Below are positions 1 to 11,329 of a stretch of DNA of 17,500 bases, in pieces; within the stretch, counting starts at the first letter, position 1, and the number at the start of each line of letters is the position of its first letter. The translations under genes and the position numbers were made by a program. Under the pieces are notes generated by a model. It saw only the letters and a program-made list of their open reading frames with translations, made no database searches and had not been told where the DNA came from. Origin of the DNA: Neocallimastix lanati (nom. inval.). Lineage: Eukaryota > Neocallimastigomycota > Neocallimastigomycetes > Neocallimastigales > Neocallimastigaceae. Location: NCBI GenBank assembly GCA_016946835.1, contig JACVTC010000183.1:262501-280000 (forward strand). The letters run 5' to 3'.

Positions 1-147
1 ATTTGAAAAAATTTAATTTTCATATTTTATTTTGTAGATGTTAATATATATATTAAAAAAAATTACATATTTATATATATATATATAATTTATAAATAAT
101 TGTAATTTTTTATATTATATTATTAATTTTTTTAATTTTTCTTGATG

Positions 148-181
<34 letters not shown>

Positions 182-358
182 TTATCCTTTGAACCAAAAC
201 GTATTTTAATTTATGTATTATCAGCCCATTTATATTAGAAATCATTAAAGATTATATCATCATATCATCTCTTGTTCATATGTAGTGGAATGAATTAAAG
301 AACAGGCAATTGAGTATTGCTCTTAAACAATAAATTTTGAATTTATTTTTTTTTATTT

Positions 359-394
<36 letters not shown>

Positions 395-540
395 TAATAA
401 TATTATTATCTTTATTAAAATATTTTAAATAACATTCATAATATGATGCAATATAATTTTGTTTTATTTTTTCTTTATTTTATTTTATTATTATTATTAT
501 TATTATTATCATTATTATCATTATTATTATTATTATTTTA
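1..540. other. AT-rich spacer with microsatellites
   Basis: Includes a T run (148-176), an (AT)n run (362-388) and a (TTA)n run with CATTA interruptions (485-536). Positions 185-330 have more varied composition but no open frame I would defend. Confidence 0.7.
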
Positions 541-544
541 GTAA

Positions 545-934
545 CATCGATATATTAAGAAATACATTACACCATTATTAGTATCCAAAGGAATAAAATC
601 AGTGATTAATAAAGATCGTTCAAAATAGGAGAACTTATTTACTTATTTATCAAAGCCAATAAATATAGAAATGAAATTATTGTACAATACGTTATTCTAA
701 GTGAAGAATCCTATTTAAATATTGTTATTAAAATTCCTCTTAGATTATTCATTTAAAGTATTATTGAGGGAGGACAAAAAAAAAAAAAATAGTGTACAAG
801 AATTCAGATAGAGATCATGGCTCCTGTTTTTATCTGCTGTTACGGTTACTCAAAATAGGAATATTATGGATTCTATTTCAGTCTCTTATAATAATGTTAA
901 ATTACATTTTAAAAGTATTGAGGAATATATTATA
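545..934 (+). pseudogene. Decayed coding-like island, unrecognised
   Basis: Three short open stretches in different plus frames follow one another: 545-625, 613-753 (47 codons, including GELIYLFIKANKYRNEIIVQ) and 812-934 (41 codons, including LSAVTVTQNRNIMDS). Composition is richer in G and C than the flanks and residue use is protein-like. Poly(A) runs interrupt or follow it (776-789, then A37 at 955-991). No family recognised. A relic of a retroelement or gene is inference; minus-strand frames are worse. Confidence 0.4.
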
Positions 935-954
935 TGATAAGTTACCTAAGATAG

Positions 955-991
<37 letters not shown>

Positions 992-993
<2 letters not shown>

Positions 994-1382
994 AATAATA
1001 ATAAAGAATTTTTATTAAACTTTTTTTTTTCCTATATATATATATATACATTAATATTCTTGAATTAATAATATATTTATTTACATATTATTATGTCATA
1101 TCTTATTTTATTTTATTTTATTATGTAGTTCTTAATATAATTTTAGTTTTGCTTAATACTTTTTTTTTTTATTATCTCGTTAATGTATTATTGATGTAAC
1201 TGACCGTCAATAACCAAGTGAACCTTTGTAGAACTAGTATAAATAAGGTTTAAAAATAATTAAAAATTAAAATATATATAATTTCAATTTATATATACAT
1301 ATTATTATATTATATTATAATATATATTATTATATTATAAATTTTAACCATCCAATTATATTTTTTTAATTTTTTTTTTTTT

Positions 1383-1427
<45 letters not shown>

Positions 1428-2110
1428 AAGTTCCTTACGGCCTGTCTTCACAAGATAAATTTTATTTATAAATTAATTTAATAGTTTTTTTTAAAAATAT
1501 ATATATATATATTTTAATTATATATTATAACATATTATTCTTTAATTATTATTTGTATTTTGTATTAATTTATACTATATTTATATATATATATATATTA
1601 AAAATATTAATCATAATTTTTTAACAAATAATGGTTCCAAACTTCCAACCAAGCTACTTGCCAAGTCAATTTTAAATTTTAAATTTATTGTTTATAAACA
1701 ATAAAAATAATATTAATAAAAGTTAATAAAAGGGTTATGTATTCATATAACATTTTTAATTATGTTTATATATACATATATTCAATTTTTTTCCCCTATA
1801 ATATTTATTTTTATAAATTATAATAATATAATAAAGAAACTAATTTTTATTTTTTTATTTTTTAATTATTTTTTTTTTTACAGTCACAATTATAAAGTAC
1901 TTTAATCTTTATTTATTTATTAAATAATATGAATTTTTTTTTTTTTTTTTTTTTTTAATTAAAATAAAAACAGAAAATTAATAAATAAAAATAAATATTA
2001 TTTGTCCAATTGGAATATAATATTTAATATTTAAAATGGTAATGTGAAATAAAAAGTTATATTCAAAATAAAAGTGTAAAAATAAATACAGAAAAAAAAA
2101 AAAGTTCATA
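992..2110. other. AT-rich spacer
   Basis: No gene seen. Contains AT dinucleotide runs (1036-1048, 1398-1420, 1497-1511) and a T run (1934-1956). Small islands of mixed composition at 1196-1250, 1429-1456 and 1631-1672 are too short to interpret. Confidence 0.6.
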
Positions 2111-2111
2111 G

Positions 2112-2188
2112 GGAAGAACTAACCAGATTATAAGATTTCTGCTTCAAGGGAATTCTTATTTCAGATTAGGGTTTGAATTGATTATCTG

Positions 2189-2225
<37 letters not shown>

Positions 2226-2314
2226 CTTTTATACCGTCGGAATAGACAACCCTTGTTGAGTACTAGCCCTAGACATAATTTCTATAAAGAGAATCGCAGA
2301 TCATATAAAAATTG

Positions 2315-2316
<2 letters not shown>
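2112..2316 (+). pseudogene. Decayed coding-like island with basic peptide, unrecognised
   Basis: One plus frame is open from 2112 to 2186, meets TGA at 2187, then runs open from 2190 to 2435 through two poly(A) runs (A31 at 2189-2219 and A29 at 2317-2345). Between the runs it reads RRNRQPLLSTSPRHNFYK then ENRRSYKNWQ, an Arg/Asn-rich stretch of the sort found in nucleic-acid-binding or gag-like regions. That likeness is only suggestive. The poly-Lys stretches encoded by A runs are unlikely to be real protein. Confidence 0.35.
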
Positions 2317-2348
<32 letters not shown>

Positions 2349-2436
2349 AGAAAAATAAAACAAATTTTAACTAATTATAATAATATATCTTATCTAATTA
2401 TTATATTTAAATATATTAAGGAAATAATATTTATTT

Positions 2437-2438
<2 letters not shown>

Positions 2439-2487
<49 letters not shown>
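2439..2487. repeat. Uninterrupted poly(T) run, 49 nt
   Basis: There are 49 consecutive T between G2438 and G2488, the longest homopolymer in the window. It begins a T-biased block that continues to about 2880. Confidence 0.95.
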
Positions 2488-2488
<1 letters not shown>

Positions 2489-2673
2489 ATTTTATTTATA
2501 TTTTATTTATTTTTTTATTTTTTATTCTTTATTTTTATATATTTTATTTATTTATAATTATTTATAATTATTTTATTTTTATTTTTATTTTTATTTGTAT
2601 TTTCATTTTCATTTGTATTTTTTTATTTTCATTTTTATTATATTTTTTTATTTTCATTTTTATTATATTTTTT

Positions 2674-2706
<33 letters not shown>

Positions 2707-3171
2707 TTATTTTTATTTTTATTTTTTTTTTTGATTTAATTATAAATAAATTATATAAATAATATTATACTAAATATAAAGAGAGAAAAAAAAAAAAATT
2801 TTTTTTTTTTTTCTTTTTTTACTTTTTTTTTTTCTCTTTCTAATTTTTTTTTTTTTTTTATTAATTTGTATTTTGTTTTTTTTTAAAATATCAATAAAAA
2901 TATATATACTTCTAATTAATAATTTAAATATATATATATATTTAATTAAAATATTTTCAAGAAATTTAAATAAACTGAGAATGCAATTTAAATAAAATTA
3001 TTAAAAATAATTAAAAAGAGTAAAAAAAAAAAAAAAAAAAAAAATTTAAAAGATTATTAAATATTATTTTAATAAATTATGATAATAAATTTATGATTAA
3101 TTATATTATTAATATTAATATTATTATTATTTTATAATTAATTTATGCTAAATTTTCATTTTAATTTAAAC
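2488..3171. other. T-saturated 3' flank of the PDAT gene
   Basis: Imperfect TTTTTA/TTTTA units run from 2488 to about 2730 and almost lack C and G, followed by A and T runs (2786-2880, 3022-3044). Read on the gene strand this is A-rich sequence downstream of the stop codon, where 3' end processing would occur. AATAAA-like hexamers are too common by chance to place the poly(A) site. Confidence 0.6.
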
Positions 3172-6100
3172 TTATAATTCATCCTTAATTATCTCCTCCT
3201 TTGATTCTTCGGTATCCTTTAAAACTTTTGAATTTTCCTCTATCACCTTATCATTTTCTTTTGGTTTTTCTTCAACTACCTTTTCCTTAATTTTTTCCTC
3301 TTTTAATTCTTCTTCAATAATCTTTACAATTTTTGGATTTTCCTCTACCACCTTATCATCATTATTTTCTTTTGGTTTTTGGGATTGAGGAGCATTAGCA
3401 TTATTTGATTCAATTTTTGCTTCAGCTAACATTTTCTTATGAAGTTCTTCAGCTTCCTTCATATTTTCATTAATTTCTTTAACAATATTTGGAAGTTCTG
3501 AATCAACTCTCTTATTCACTAAATGCTCATTTCCAGAAACAATGAATAGAATATCCTTTAATAAATCATGATTACCTAAGATATCTACATGATCAGCAGT
3601 TTCTGGACCACCTCTAACCCACATAAGGTATGGATTATGAGAATATTCTCTTGTTGTAATTTCAATATTAGCTGGGTTATAACGTTTCATTCTCCAACCA
3701 CCTTCACACATATAACCTTCAGAAACAACTGGGACAGTACCATCACCATTATCAAATTGAATACCATTATGAATATTATCTTCATTTCTATCCACTGATT
3801 GATCAAGATAGTAACCTAAATGTTCATTAATTTTTGGTGAACTATCAAAATCTTCACTATTAGGTGAAACGGTTTGAGAGGCTGCATTCGATGAGTATGG
3901 ATCATGAATATAGTAATATTTTCTTTCGGTTGGTTTGTTAATACCATATAAACAGTAAATATTCATATCTGGAGCGTATGGTAAAGAAACTTCTAATGGA
4001 TTATTCCATTTTGTTTCATCATTTTTATTGGCTTCAATTTCTTCTTCGGTGAAAGCTATATCATGACTATAGGTACTCTTTAAAAAGTTTTTATAATTGG
4101 TATCACTAATTTCATTTAAGAATGGAATAACATCACTACCAAAGATAGAAGTAATATTGCCATTGGAAGAATCACTATTCTTTTCTTGAACAGTTAAAAG
4201 GCCATATGGACCATTTCTTTCATAGTTTTCATTTTTTTGATCTGGTGCTTTAGTTTTACGTCTACCCCAAATAACATCACCACCCTTTGGAAGCATACTA
4301 CTAATACTACCATAATTTCTAAAAATGGTGATACGTTCCTTCATAGATAATAATTTTTCAAGAACATAGGATAAGAAAATACCAAGTTGAGCAGTATCCT
4401 TGGTTTCACCACTAACAAGAGCACTACAAGCTTTTGGAACACCAAGTGCAGTACCAGCAACATTGATAAAAGTTTTAATGTGTTTATTAACCCAGTCTTT
4501 TCCAGCATTACCACCATCTGGTGATTCAATCCAACTTAAGAAGTAAAAGAACATATTAAAACCCATACTGTGAGTAATGATAACAACTTTTTCTTTCTTT
4601 AATTTAACAGTTTTTTCAATGGACATTTTTAATTCAGTGTAAAATCCATCACGAATCTCAAGATTTTGTGGACTTAATCTCCAGTCATAAGATGAGAAAA
4701 TTACTATTATTTAAAAAAAAAAAAAAAAAAAAAAATTAATTATTATTTTATTTATTCATTTTTTTTTTTTTTATTCACCATTATTTAGTTTCTATTATTA
4801 TAATATATATATATTTAAATAATAATAATATTTTATTATTACTTACTATTATTACTATCGTAACCAATGGTACCTAAATTAGTAATAACTTTACCCCAAA
4901 CCCAATAACCAGGGAATAAATAGTCCGCAGCAGTTAAACCTTTAAGTAAAAATATAATAGTAATATTATATTTTTTTTATGTTATATATATAAATTAATA
5001 TATAGTTTGACTATATATATATATAGTTTTTTTATATTTATATTTTTATTTTTTATTTTTTCTTTATTTTTTTTTTCTTTTTTTTTTTTTTATTTTTTTT
5101 TTTTTTATTTTAATTATACCTGGAGAAGCTCTTAATTTGTAACCTGGTGGGTCAAGACCTGTTTTTGGATCTAACATCATATGTTCAAGCCAACACTTAC
5201 GGTCTAAGAGAATTGCTTTAGGCATATTTAATGTACCCCACATACGCTTTCTGACTAAATAAATATAATAAAATAATTACAAAATATTATTGTTATCATA
5301 ACATATATTATTAATTAATTATCATAATTTAATATGCTAATAATTATATTAAATTGTATATATTTTAGATAATATATTATTTTACAGTAAGTTTCAGAAC
5401 ATTTTGCTGATTCAGTATTTGGATCCATCCATGTCTATAAATAAATAAATAGTATTTGTTTATATTATTATATGTAAAAAAAAAAAAAAAATTATTCAAT
5501 AAATAAATGAGCAATTTAATATTAGGTATTTAAATATCTTAAAATATATCTATTTATATATTAATAAAAATTATTATAATCTAAAAATTTAAATTATTTA
5601 CTTCAAGACCACAAGAAGTAATTCCAGGAATAATGAAGATGGGGTATTTTGCTGTAAGATTATAAGTTTTAGCTAGATCTCTACCTGGAAGGAAATTGTC
5701 ATCTTCAGAAAAGTTTTCTCCGACTATTTTTGCCATATTAGCAACAAAATCAGATGAAAAGTAATCTGTCATACCAATATCATTTAATACTAATAATACA
5801 ATAATTCATTTTTTTTTTATTTATTCAGCGTATAAAATTTTAATGTTTTAAATAATAAATCATTTGAATATTACGCATTTAAATAATTTATTATAAATGA
5901 TAAATAATATAAAATATATAATATTAGTTAGTATATATTACATATAATATATAAAAATATATTAATAAGATAAATAAATAAATAAATAAAAAATAATGAA
6001 AAATTGAATAAATTATTTATATTTATAGTCTTTTTTTTTTTTTTTTTTGATTAAGATTTAATTAATCTAATCAATTATTGTCTATTTAATAATTATATAT

Positions 6101-6731
6101 ATATTTTTTTATATTTTAAAATTTATTAACATGACATACCATTTTTAAATATTGATGACATATCCTTATAATCATCCATTTTTTTTGTAGCGAAATATAT
6201 TGTACATGCGCCAATAACAATACCTAAAATAAAGTAAACTCTTCTAAAAGCAAAGATACTTTTTGGTATTTCTGGACGACGTCTTCTATGTAAACGATGA
6301 CTATTATAATAATTATATGGGCGTGAGTTTATTAATTTTTTTTTAGCGATAGCAGCTTGCGATTTAACCTTATCTAAGGAATTTTTAATTTCAGATTTTT
6401 TATCAGTATTAACAAGTTCATTATCTTTTAAAGAACTTGAATTTGACGAATAAAGCGAAGAATTAATTGTAGAACTTTCTATTTCACTATCTGAATATAC
6501 AGAATATGAATATGTATCGGTAAAATCTGAATAACCAGAAGCATTCGAGGTATATCCATCACTTGTATAATCATCTTTATCATTATATCCTGGAACTGCT
6601 AAAAATGACTTTTTGTTTTCAGGTAATGGTGGTTTATTTTCATTTTGTGAACTTAAGCTATTATTATTATTATGCTTTTCACTTTGTTTTTTTGCTATTT
6701 TTTTCCTTAACATATTTGAATCCATTTTCAT
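3172..6731 (-). CDS. LRO1: Phospholipid:diacylglycerol acyltransferase (PDAT/Lro1 family), six exons
   Basis: Family role: PDAT moves an acyl group from a phospholipid to diacylglycerol, making triacylglycerol at the ER; the catalytic domain of these type II membrane proteins faces the lumen. I join exons 6731-6140, 5789-5602, 5434-5386, 5254-5120, 4939-4847 and 4703-3172 (592+188+49+135+93+1532 = 2589 nt, 862 residues plus TAA). All introns are GT-AG and the frame closes at each join. Visible features: disordered Ser/Asn-rich N-terminus, basic HRRRR (about 148-152), one membrane segment (about 165-181, VYFILGIVIGACTIYFA), oxyanion-type FIIPGITS (about 249-256), FRKRMWG, YDWRL, nucleophile motif THSMG (Ser398; yeast Lro1 has G in the first position), SMLPKGGDVIWG, GDGTVP (Asp673) and DHVDILG (His724). 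Residues from about 748 are an extra charged tail ending in KDEL. Start: Met1 is used, but Met3 has the better context (A at -3, G at +4). Function is inferred from the family; the exon joins are read from the sequence. Confidence 0.93.
3175..3378 (-). repeat. Duplicated charged segment encoding the PDAT C-terminal tail and KDEL
   Basis: Two imperfect coding copies of about 31-37 residues lie head to tail. The first starts KPKENNDDKVVEENPKIVK (residue 795), the second KPKENDKVIEENSKVLK (residue 832). Both continue with Glu/Lys-rich sequence. The second ends EEIIKDEL, aligned with EEKIKEKV of the first. The tail is predicted disordered or helical and is absent from the yeast Lro1 that I know of. 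KDEL is a classical ER retrieval signal; its use here is inference. Confidence 0.8.
4704..4846 (-). other. Intron 5 of the PDAT gene
   Basis: Donor GTAAGT after AATA; acceptor AATAATAG; 143 nt, phase 1. The join gives YDSNNIIFSSYDWRL, ending in the conserved YDWRL. A second in-frame donor (GTAATA at 4855) lies 9 nt upstream and would drop three residues from the same loop. GTAAGT is the better match, so I use it. Confidence 0.85.
4940..5119 (-). other. Intron 4 of the PDAT gene
   Basis: Donor GTATAA follows TCTCCAG; 180 nt, phase 1. The acceptor is TTAAAG, with A rather than a pyrimidine before AG. The join gives ASPGLTAADYLFPGYWVWGK, which matches the family (ADY-GYW region). The intron is pyrimidine-poor on the sense strand and carries long sense A runs around 5050-5106. 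Confidence 0.85.
5255..5385 (-). other. Intron 3 of the PDAT gene
   Basis: Donor GTAAAA, acceptor ATTTAG, 131 nt, phase 1. The preceding exon is only 49 nt (5434-5386). The join makes a TTC Phe codon and gives FRKRMWG, matching the conserved FRKR(L/M)WG of the family. This strongly supports the micro-exon. Confidence 0.9.
5435..5601 (-). other. Intron 2 of the PDAT gene
   Basis: Donor GTAAAT follows GGT-CTT-GAA; acceptor TTATAG ends at 5435. It is 167 nt, phase 0. The join gives GLE followed by TWMDPNTESAKCSETY, at the place where relatives have GIESW or GLELW. Confidence 0.88.
5790..6139 (-). other. Intron 1 of the PDAT gene
   Basis: Donor GTATGT follows ...AAAAATG at 6140; acceptor TTATTAG ends at 5790. 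The intron is 350 nt, phase 1. Joining G with TA gives a Val codon and continues as VLNDIGMTDYF. Without this splice the frame stops four codons past the donor. It is the longest intron and contains a T run on the plus strand near 6031-6048. Confidence 0.88.
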
Positions 6732-7260
6732 TTAAAAAATTTTATTTGTTATTACTTTTGCTGTAAATTGCGTTTGGTTTATTAATAAATTACGTTCATC
6801 TATTATTTAAATTAAAGAAATATCAAATACTTTATGTAAACATAATAATATAGACAATTAAATATATATACTATTTAATAAATATATGTTATATTAAGTA
6901 ATATAATAAATAATAAAAATCAATAAATTAAAAAAAAAAAAAAGTATATAATATTTCCTTATAACTAACCTTTTATATTATTTATATAATATTTAAATAA
7001 TCTAATTAAATAAATATGATTATTAAATATTGATATATTATTATAAAGTTTATTATTTTTATGATATTATTGTTTTAATTATATTAACTTTTAACTTTTT
7101 TTATTTTAATTTTAATTTTATTTTATTTTTATTTTTTTTTTCTTCTTATAATTAATATTTATATTAATATTTATATAATTATTATTTATATTTTTAAATT
7201 TTTAAATATTGACAATTAAAAAAAAAAAAGTAAATTTATTATGTTATTATTTACATAATA
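6732..7260 (-). promoter_or_regulatory. Upstream region of the PDAT gene
   Basis: This is AT-only DNA just upstream of the start codon, with A runs near 6929-6943 and 7219-7229. It must contain the 5' UTR and promoter if the gene model is right. I cannot single out a TATA box or a transcription-factor site against such a background. Confidence 0.35.
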
Positions 7261-8455
7261 AATTACACTTATTTTTTTTTTTTTCAATTTATTAAAAAGT
7301 TTATTTGGTTAAAATATTTACCAATTATTAACTATATTTTTAAATTATTAATGGTAATATTTTATTAAATTCGAATTTGATTATTAATTTTTTATTACTT
7401 TACTTTTATTATTATTTTTTTTTTTTGTTATAGATTTATAATTTTAATAGTATTTATATTATTTTCCTTTTAATTAATATTTTTATTTTATTATATTTTA
7501 TATATAATTATTTATTTATTTTTTCATTTGCTTATATAATAAATGATAAAAAGAATAAATTTAGAATATCTATATTATTTCTAAATTTTTTCACTTGCTT
7601 CTTATATTTATTATTAATTTTAAATTTTAACTTAATATTAACTTTTTTAGTACTTATTACTTATGAATGTTTGATTTCTATTTATTAGCAACATTCAAAG
7701 TCTTTTATTTTTTATATGAATATTTTTTTTCTCTTAAAGTAATAATAAATTTTAAAGAATGAAAAATTAAATAAATAAGAACTTTATATATATACTAATT
7801 TTTTTTTGTTTTAAAAAAAAAAATATATTCTATATTCCAGGAAATAAAAATACTCTTAATATTAAATATTTATATTATTTGAATAAACAATATAATAAAT
7901 AATAAAAATTAGAATAAAAAAATATTATTACTTTTATTAAATATTTATTAAAAAAATTATATAAAAAAAATTAATAATTGATTAATTCTTTAATTATTTA
8001 ATTTTCGAAAAATCAAAATCATTTATTATTTTTATTTCTGATTGTTTTTATTTTATTTTATATTGATGATATTTTATATTTATTAATACATAAAAAAAAT
8101 TTACTTCTTTTTTTTTTTTTTTTTTTATTTTGTATTAAATATTTAATATAGATTAATAATAAATTATAATATGATATAATCAATTTAAATAATTACAAAT
8201 ATATTAATTTATATGATCGTAATTAATAAATCTATACAATATATAGTAATATAAAACAAACTTAATTTAAAATAATTTGTAATACATTTAAAATAAATAA
8301 ATTAATAATAGAATATATAATTAAAAAAAATAATTCATTTATTATTATCCTATTATTTAATATTTGTTCATATAAAATAAAATTTAAAATAATTATTTAT
8401 TATTCAATTATTTATTATTTATTTATTATATATACTCTTTTTTATTATTTCTATT
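7261..8455. other. AT-rich spacer, no gene seen
   Basis: Almost entirely A and T, with short homopolymers (for example T runs near 8110-8127). No open frame longer than a few tens of codons and no recognisable motif. Confidence 0.6.
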
Positions 8456-8818
8456 ATTTATTATTCAATTATTTATTATTTATTATTTATTATTTATTAT
8501 TTATTATTTATTATTTATTATTTCATTATTTATTTATTATTTATTATTTATTATTTCATTATTTATTTATTATTTATTATTTATTATGTATTATTTATTA
8601 TGTATTATTTATTATTTATTATTTATTATTTATTATTTATTATGTATTATTTATTATTTATTATTTATTATTTATTATTTATTATTTATTATTTATTATT
8701 TATTATTTATTATTTATTATTTATTATTTATTATTTATTATTTATTATTTATTATTTATTATTTATTATTTATTATTTATTATTTATTATTTATTATTGA
8801 TTATTGATTATTGATTAT
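8456..8818. repeat. Heptanucleotide array (TTATTTA)n
   Basis: Tandem 7-bp units, TTATTTA, run with few interruptions. Variants are TTATGTA near 8585-8646, TTTCATT in the left part (8520-8562) and three TTATTGA units at the right end (8796-8818). Because 7 is not a multiple of 3 the array reads through cyclically, giving long spurious Tyr-Leu-Phe-Ile reading frames. A shorter related patch lies at about 8396-8430. Confidence 0.95.
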
Positions 8819-8820
8819 TA

Positions 8821-10850
8821 ATAAATACTCTTTCCATTATTATTCAATTATTTATTATTTTATTATCTATATTCATATGTCAAAAATTTTATTATTAAGC
8901 ATTCAATGTTCTGAATTAATATTTTATTTGATTTTAAGATTTACTTTATAATTCTTTTAATCAAAAAAATAAATATATTTATATATATATTTATCTAATT
9001 TATAATATATATATGTCATAATATTAAAATTATTCACTTATTTTCATTAACCGATATTAACATTTAATACTAAATTTCTATTTAGTTAAAGCCTAGAATA
9101 ATTTTAATTAATCTTTCTTCTTTTTTTTTTTTTTTTTTTGTTTGTTCATATGTTTTTACTAAAAAAAAAAAAAATAAAATAAGATATTTTAAAAAAAAAA
9201 ATAAAATAAAATTTAATTATAAATACCGTTTAAAATTTAAAATAAAATAAAAAATTTTTATTATAGATAAAGTTTTTTATTGTAAGTAATATATAACTAG
9301 TTTCGAGTTATAAATGTATCAAAAGTATATAAACTATATATACATGAATTGATTCTCTTATGTAATTATCATTATAATAGTTAATTATTTAATTATAGGA
9401 ATATGAGAAAAACATAATAAAAGGTAAATTTTTTTTTTTTTTGTATCTATTTTTTAATTAATGCATAGAAGAGCATATATATTATACAATATATACTAAT
9501 ATATGCAAATATTTATATCGAGTATAAAATCTATTTTTAAAGTTTTTTTTTTTATTAAAAATAAGGTTAAGAAAAATATAAATGAAATATCAAAAAAAAA
9601 TTTATTATAAATTAAAATTTGTTTTTTATAATTAAACTATTTATAAATTTATATGCTTTATAAATATATTGAAATATATTATGTTTATATGTAATTTTTA
9701 TTTTTTTTAAATACTAAAGATTTTTATTTTATGTTTCATATTTGAAATTTTCATATGATATTTCAAACAAATTTAACAATTACAGATAATGTATACAATT
9801 TGTAAATGTAATCTATTTTCTGTATGTAGATGAATTTATTTTAATTTTTTTTTTTTGATTTGGAGATGGATCATACACAAAAGGCTATAATTACTAAGTT
9901 AAAGCCAATATTTTATAAATAAATGAATGAATAAATAAATAAATAAATAAATAAAAAATAAATTAAATAAAAAATAAATACTAAAAATATCAAATTTACA
10001 TATAAAATATATAAAAAAGTAAAAAGTAATTAAATTTTCTTATATTTATGACTTATGGTAATATTTACTAAAAATTTTCATTATTAACAATTCCATACAT
10101 AAATAATTATATAAATATATATTTTCAATAAAAAAAAAATTAGATTGCATAAACCTAATTAATAAAACATTTTATTAATATGATTTATTATAAATTTATC
10201 TCCCCTAAAACAATTATCTAGTATGAATAAAAAGCTTGTAATATACTTTTATCCTTAGTTCATAAATTAAAATTTTTTTTTTTTTTAATTTTTATTATTA
10301 TTATTTTTTTTTATTTTTATTTTTTAATTTTTATTTTTTTTTTTAAAATTATATATATATATATATTTATAGGTTTAATATAATTTAACAATTTTAAAAT
10401 TAATTTACATAAATATCATAATAAAATGGATTTTGTATTATTATTTTATTAGAAGAATAATCACAATTTGTATTTTTTTATTATTATGTTGTGATATGTG
10501 CTTTTATAAAATAAAACTAGAAATAAATTTAAAGGGTTAATTTTTTTTTTAATATTAAACATTAAAAAATTTTTTCTTATAAACACTTTATTTATAATTA
10601 TTGCATTAAATACTATTTTATTTATTATATTATTATTATTTTAACAAAAAATACTATTAAATATTATTTTATTATTATTTTAACAAAAAGTATTAAAATA
10701 TACCTTTATATTATTATAAATTATCTATGTCGCAAATATTAATGAATTTAAAATTGAAATTCACTAACAAATTAAGTGAAATTAAGTTTCATAATTAAGA
10801 ATTTCATTTAAAATTCGATTTTTATTATTAAAATAAATATTAGGAAATAA
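8821..10850. other. AT-rich spacer, no gene seen
   Basis: Contains T run 9121-9139, an (AAAT)n-like patch about 9919-9970 and T runs near 10272-10286. One short plus-strand open stretch (about 9859-9921, including LEMDHTQKAIITKLKPIFYK) has protein-like composition but is too short to call. At 10633-10690 a phrase of about 20 bp, TATTATTTTAACAAAAA, occurs twice about 43 bp apart. Confidence 0.5.
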
Positions 10851-10859
10851 TTAAAATAT

Positions 10860-11220
10860 AGAAACAAAAGGATTTGGACCATTCTATTAAAGTTAATTCA
10901 ATTTAATTTAACTCTTAAGAAATTAATAAAAATAAATCAAAGAAAAATAACAATAACTCCACAAATAATGAAAATTTTAAAGATGAATTTAAAGCAGAAA
11001 CTATATTCATTAGAAAGCTTTGCTCAAGATCTACAACATATATTAATTTCAATTCATTTGGACTACTAAAACACAAGATAATGGACTTTAAAGAATTCTA
11101 AATATATAAAGAATAATTTAATTATTTAAATGGGATGTAAATAATAAATTAGTATTTTATATAGATAAAACCTTTACTTTGATCATTATACTACTAATTA
11201 TTAAAAACAGAATCAATAAT
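10860..11220 (+). pseudogene. Decayed coding-like island, unrecognised
   Basis: A plus frame is open for 60 codons at 10919-11098, including NKNKSKKNNNNSTNNENFKD and FIRKLCSRSTTYINFNSFGL, with in-frame stops just before and after. A second frame is open for 33 codons at 11122-11220 (LFKWDVNNKLVFYIDKTF). No start codon and no family recognised. It abuts the left side of an LTR-like sequence, so remnant retroelement coding sequence is a reasonable but unproven reading. Confidence 0.4.
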
Positions 11221-11329
11221 TAAATTATACATAATTAATAATTAATAATAATTTAAAATATTTTATATGATTTAATAGTTTTAGATAAATTATTATAATA
11301 ATTATTAGTAATTAGTTAGCTACATAATT

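Noticed and set aside
3589-3798. Plus-strand 69-codon frame, and the 62-codon minus frame at 4341-4529
   Set aside because: Both are shadows of the long PDAT exon in other frames.
8586-8807. Open frames of 66-73 codons, Tyr-Leu-Phe-Ile repeats
   Set aside because: They are read-through of the 7-bp TTATTTA array and have no independent coding evidence.
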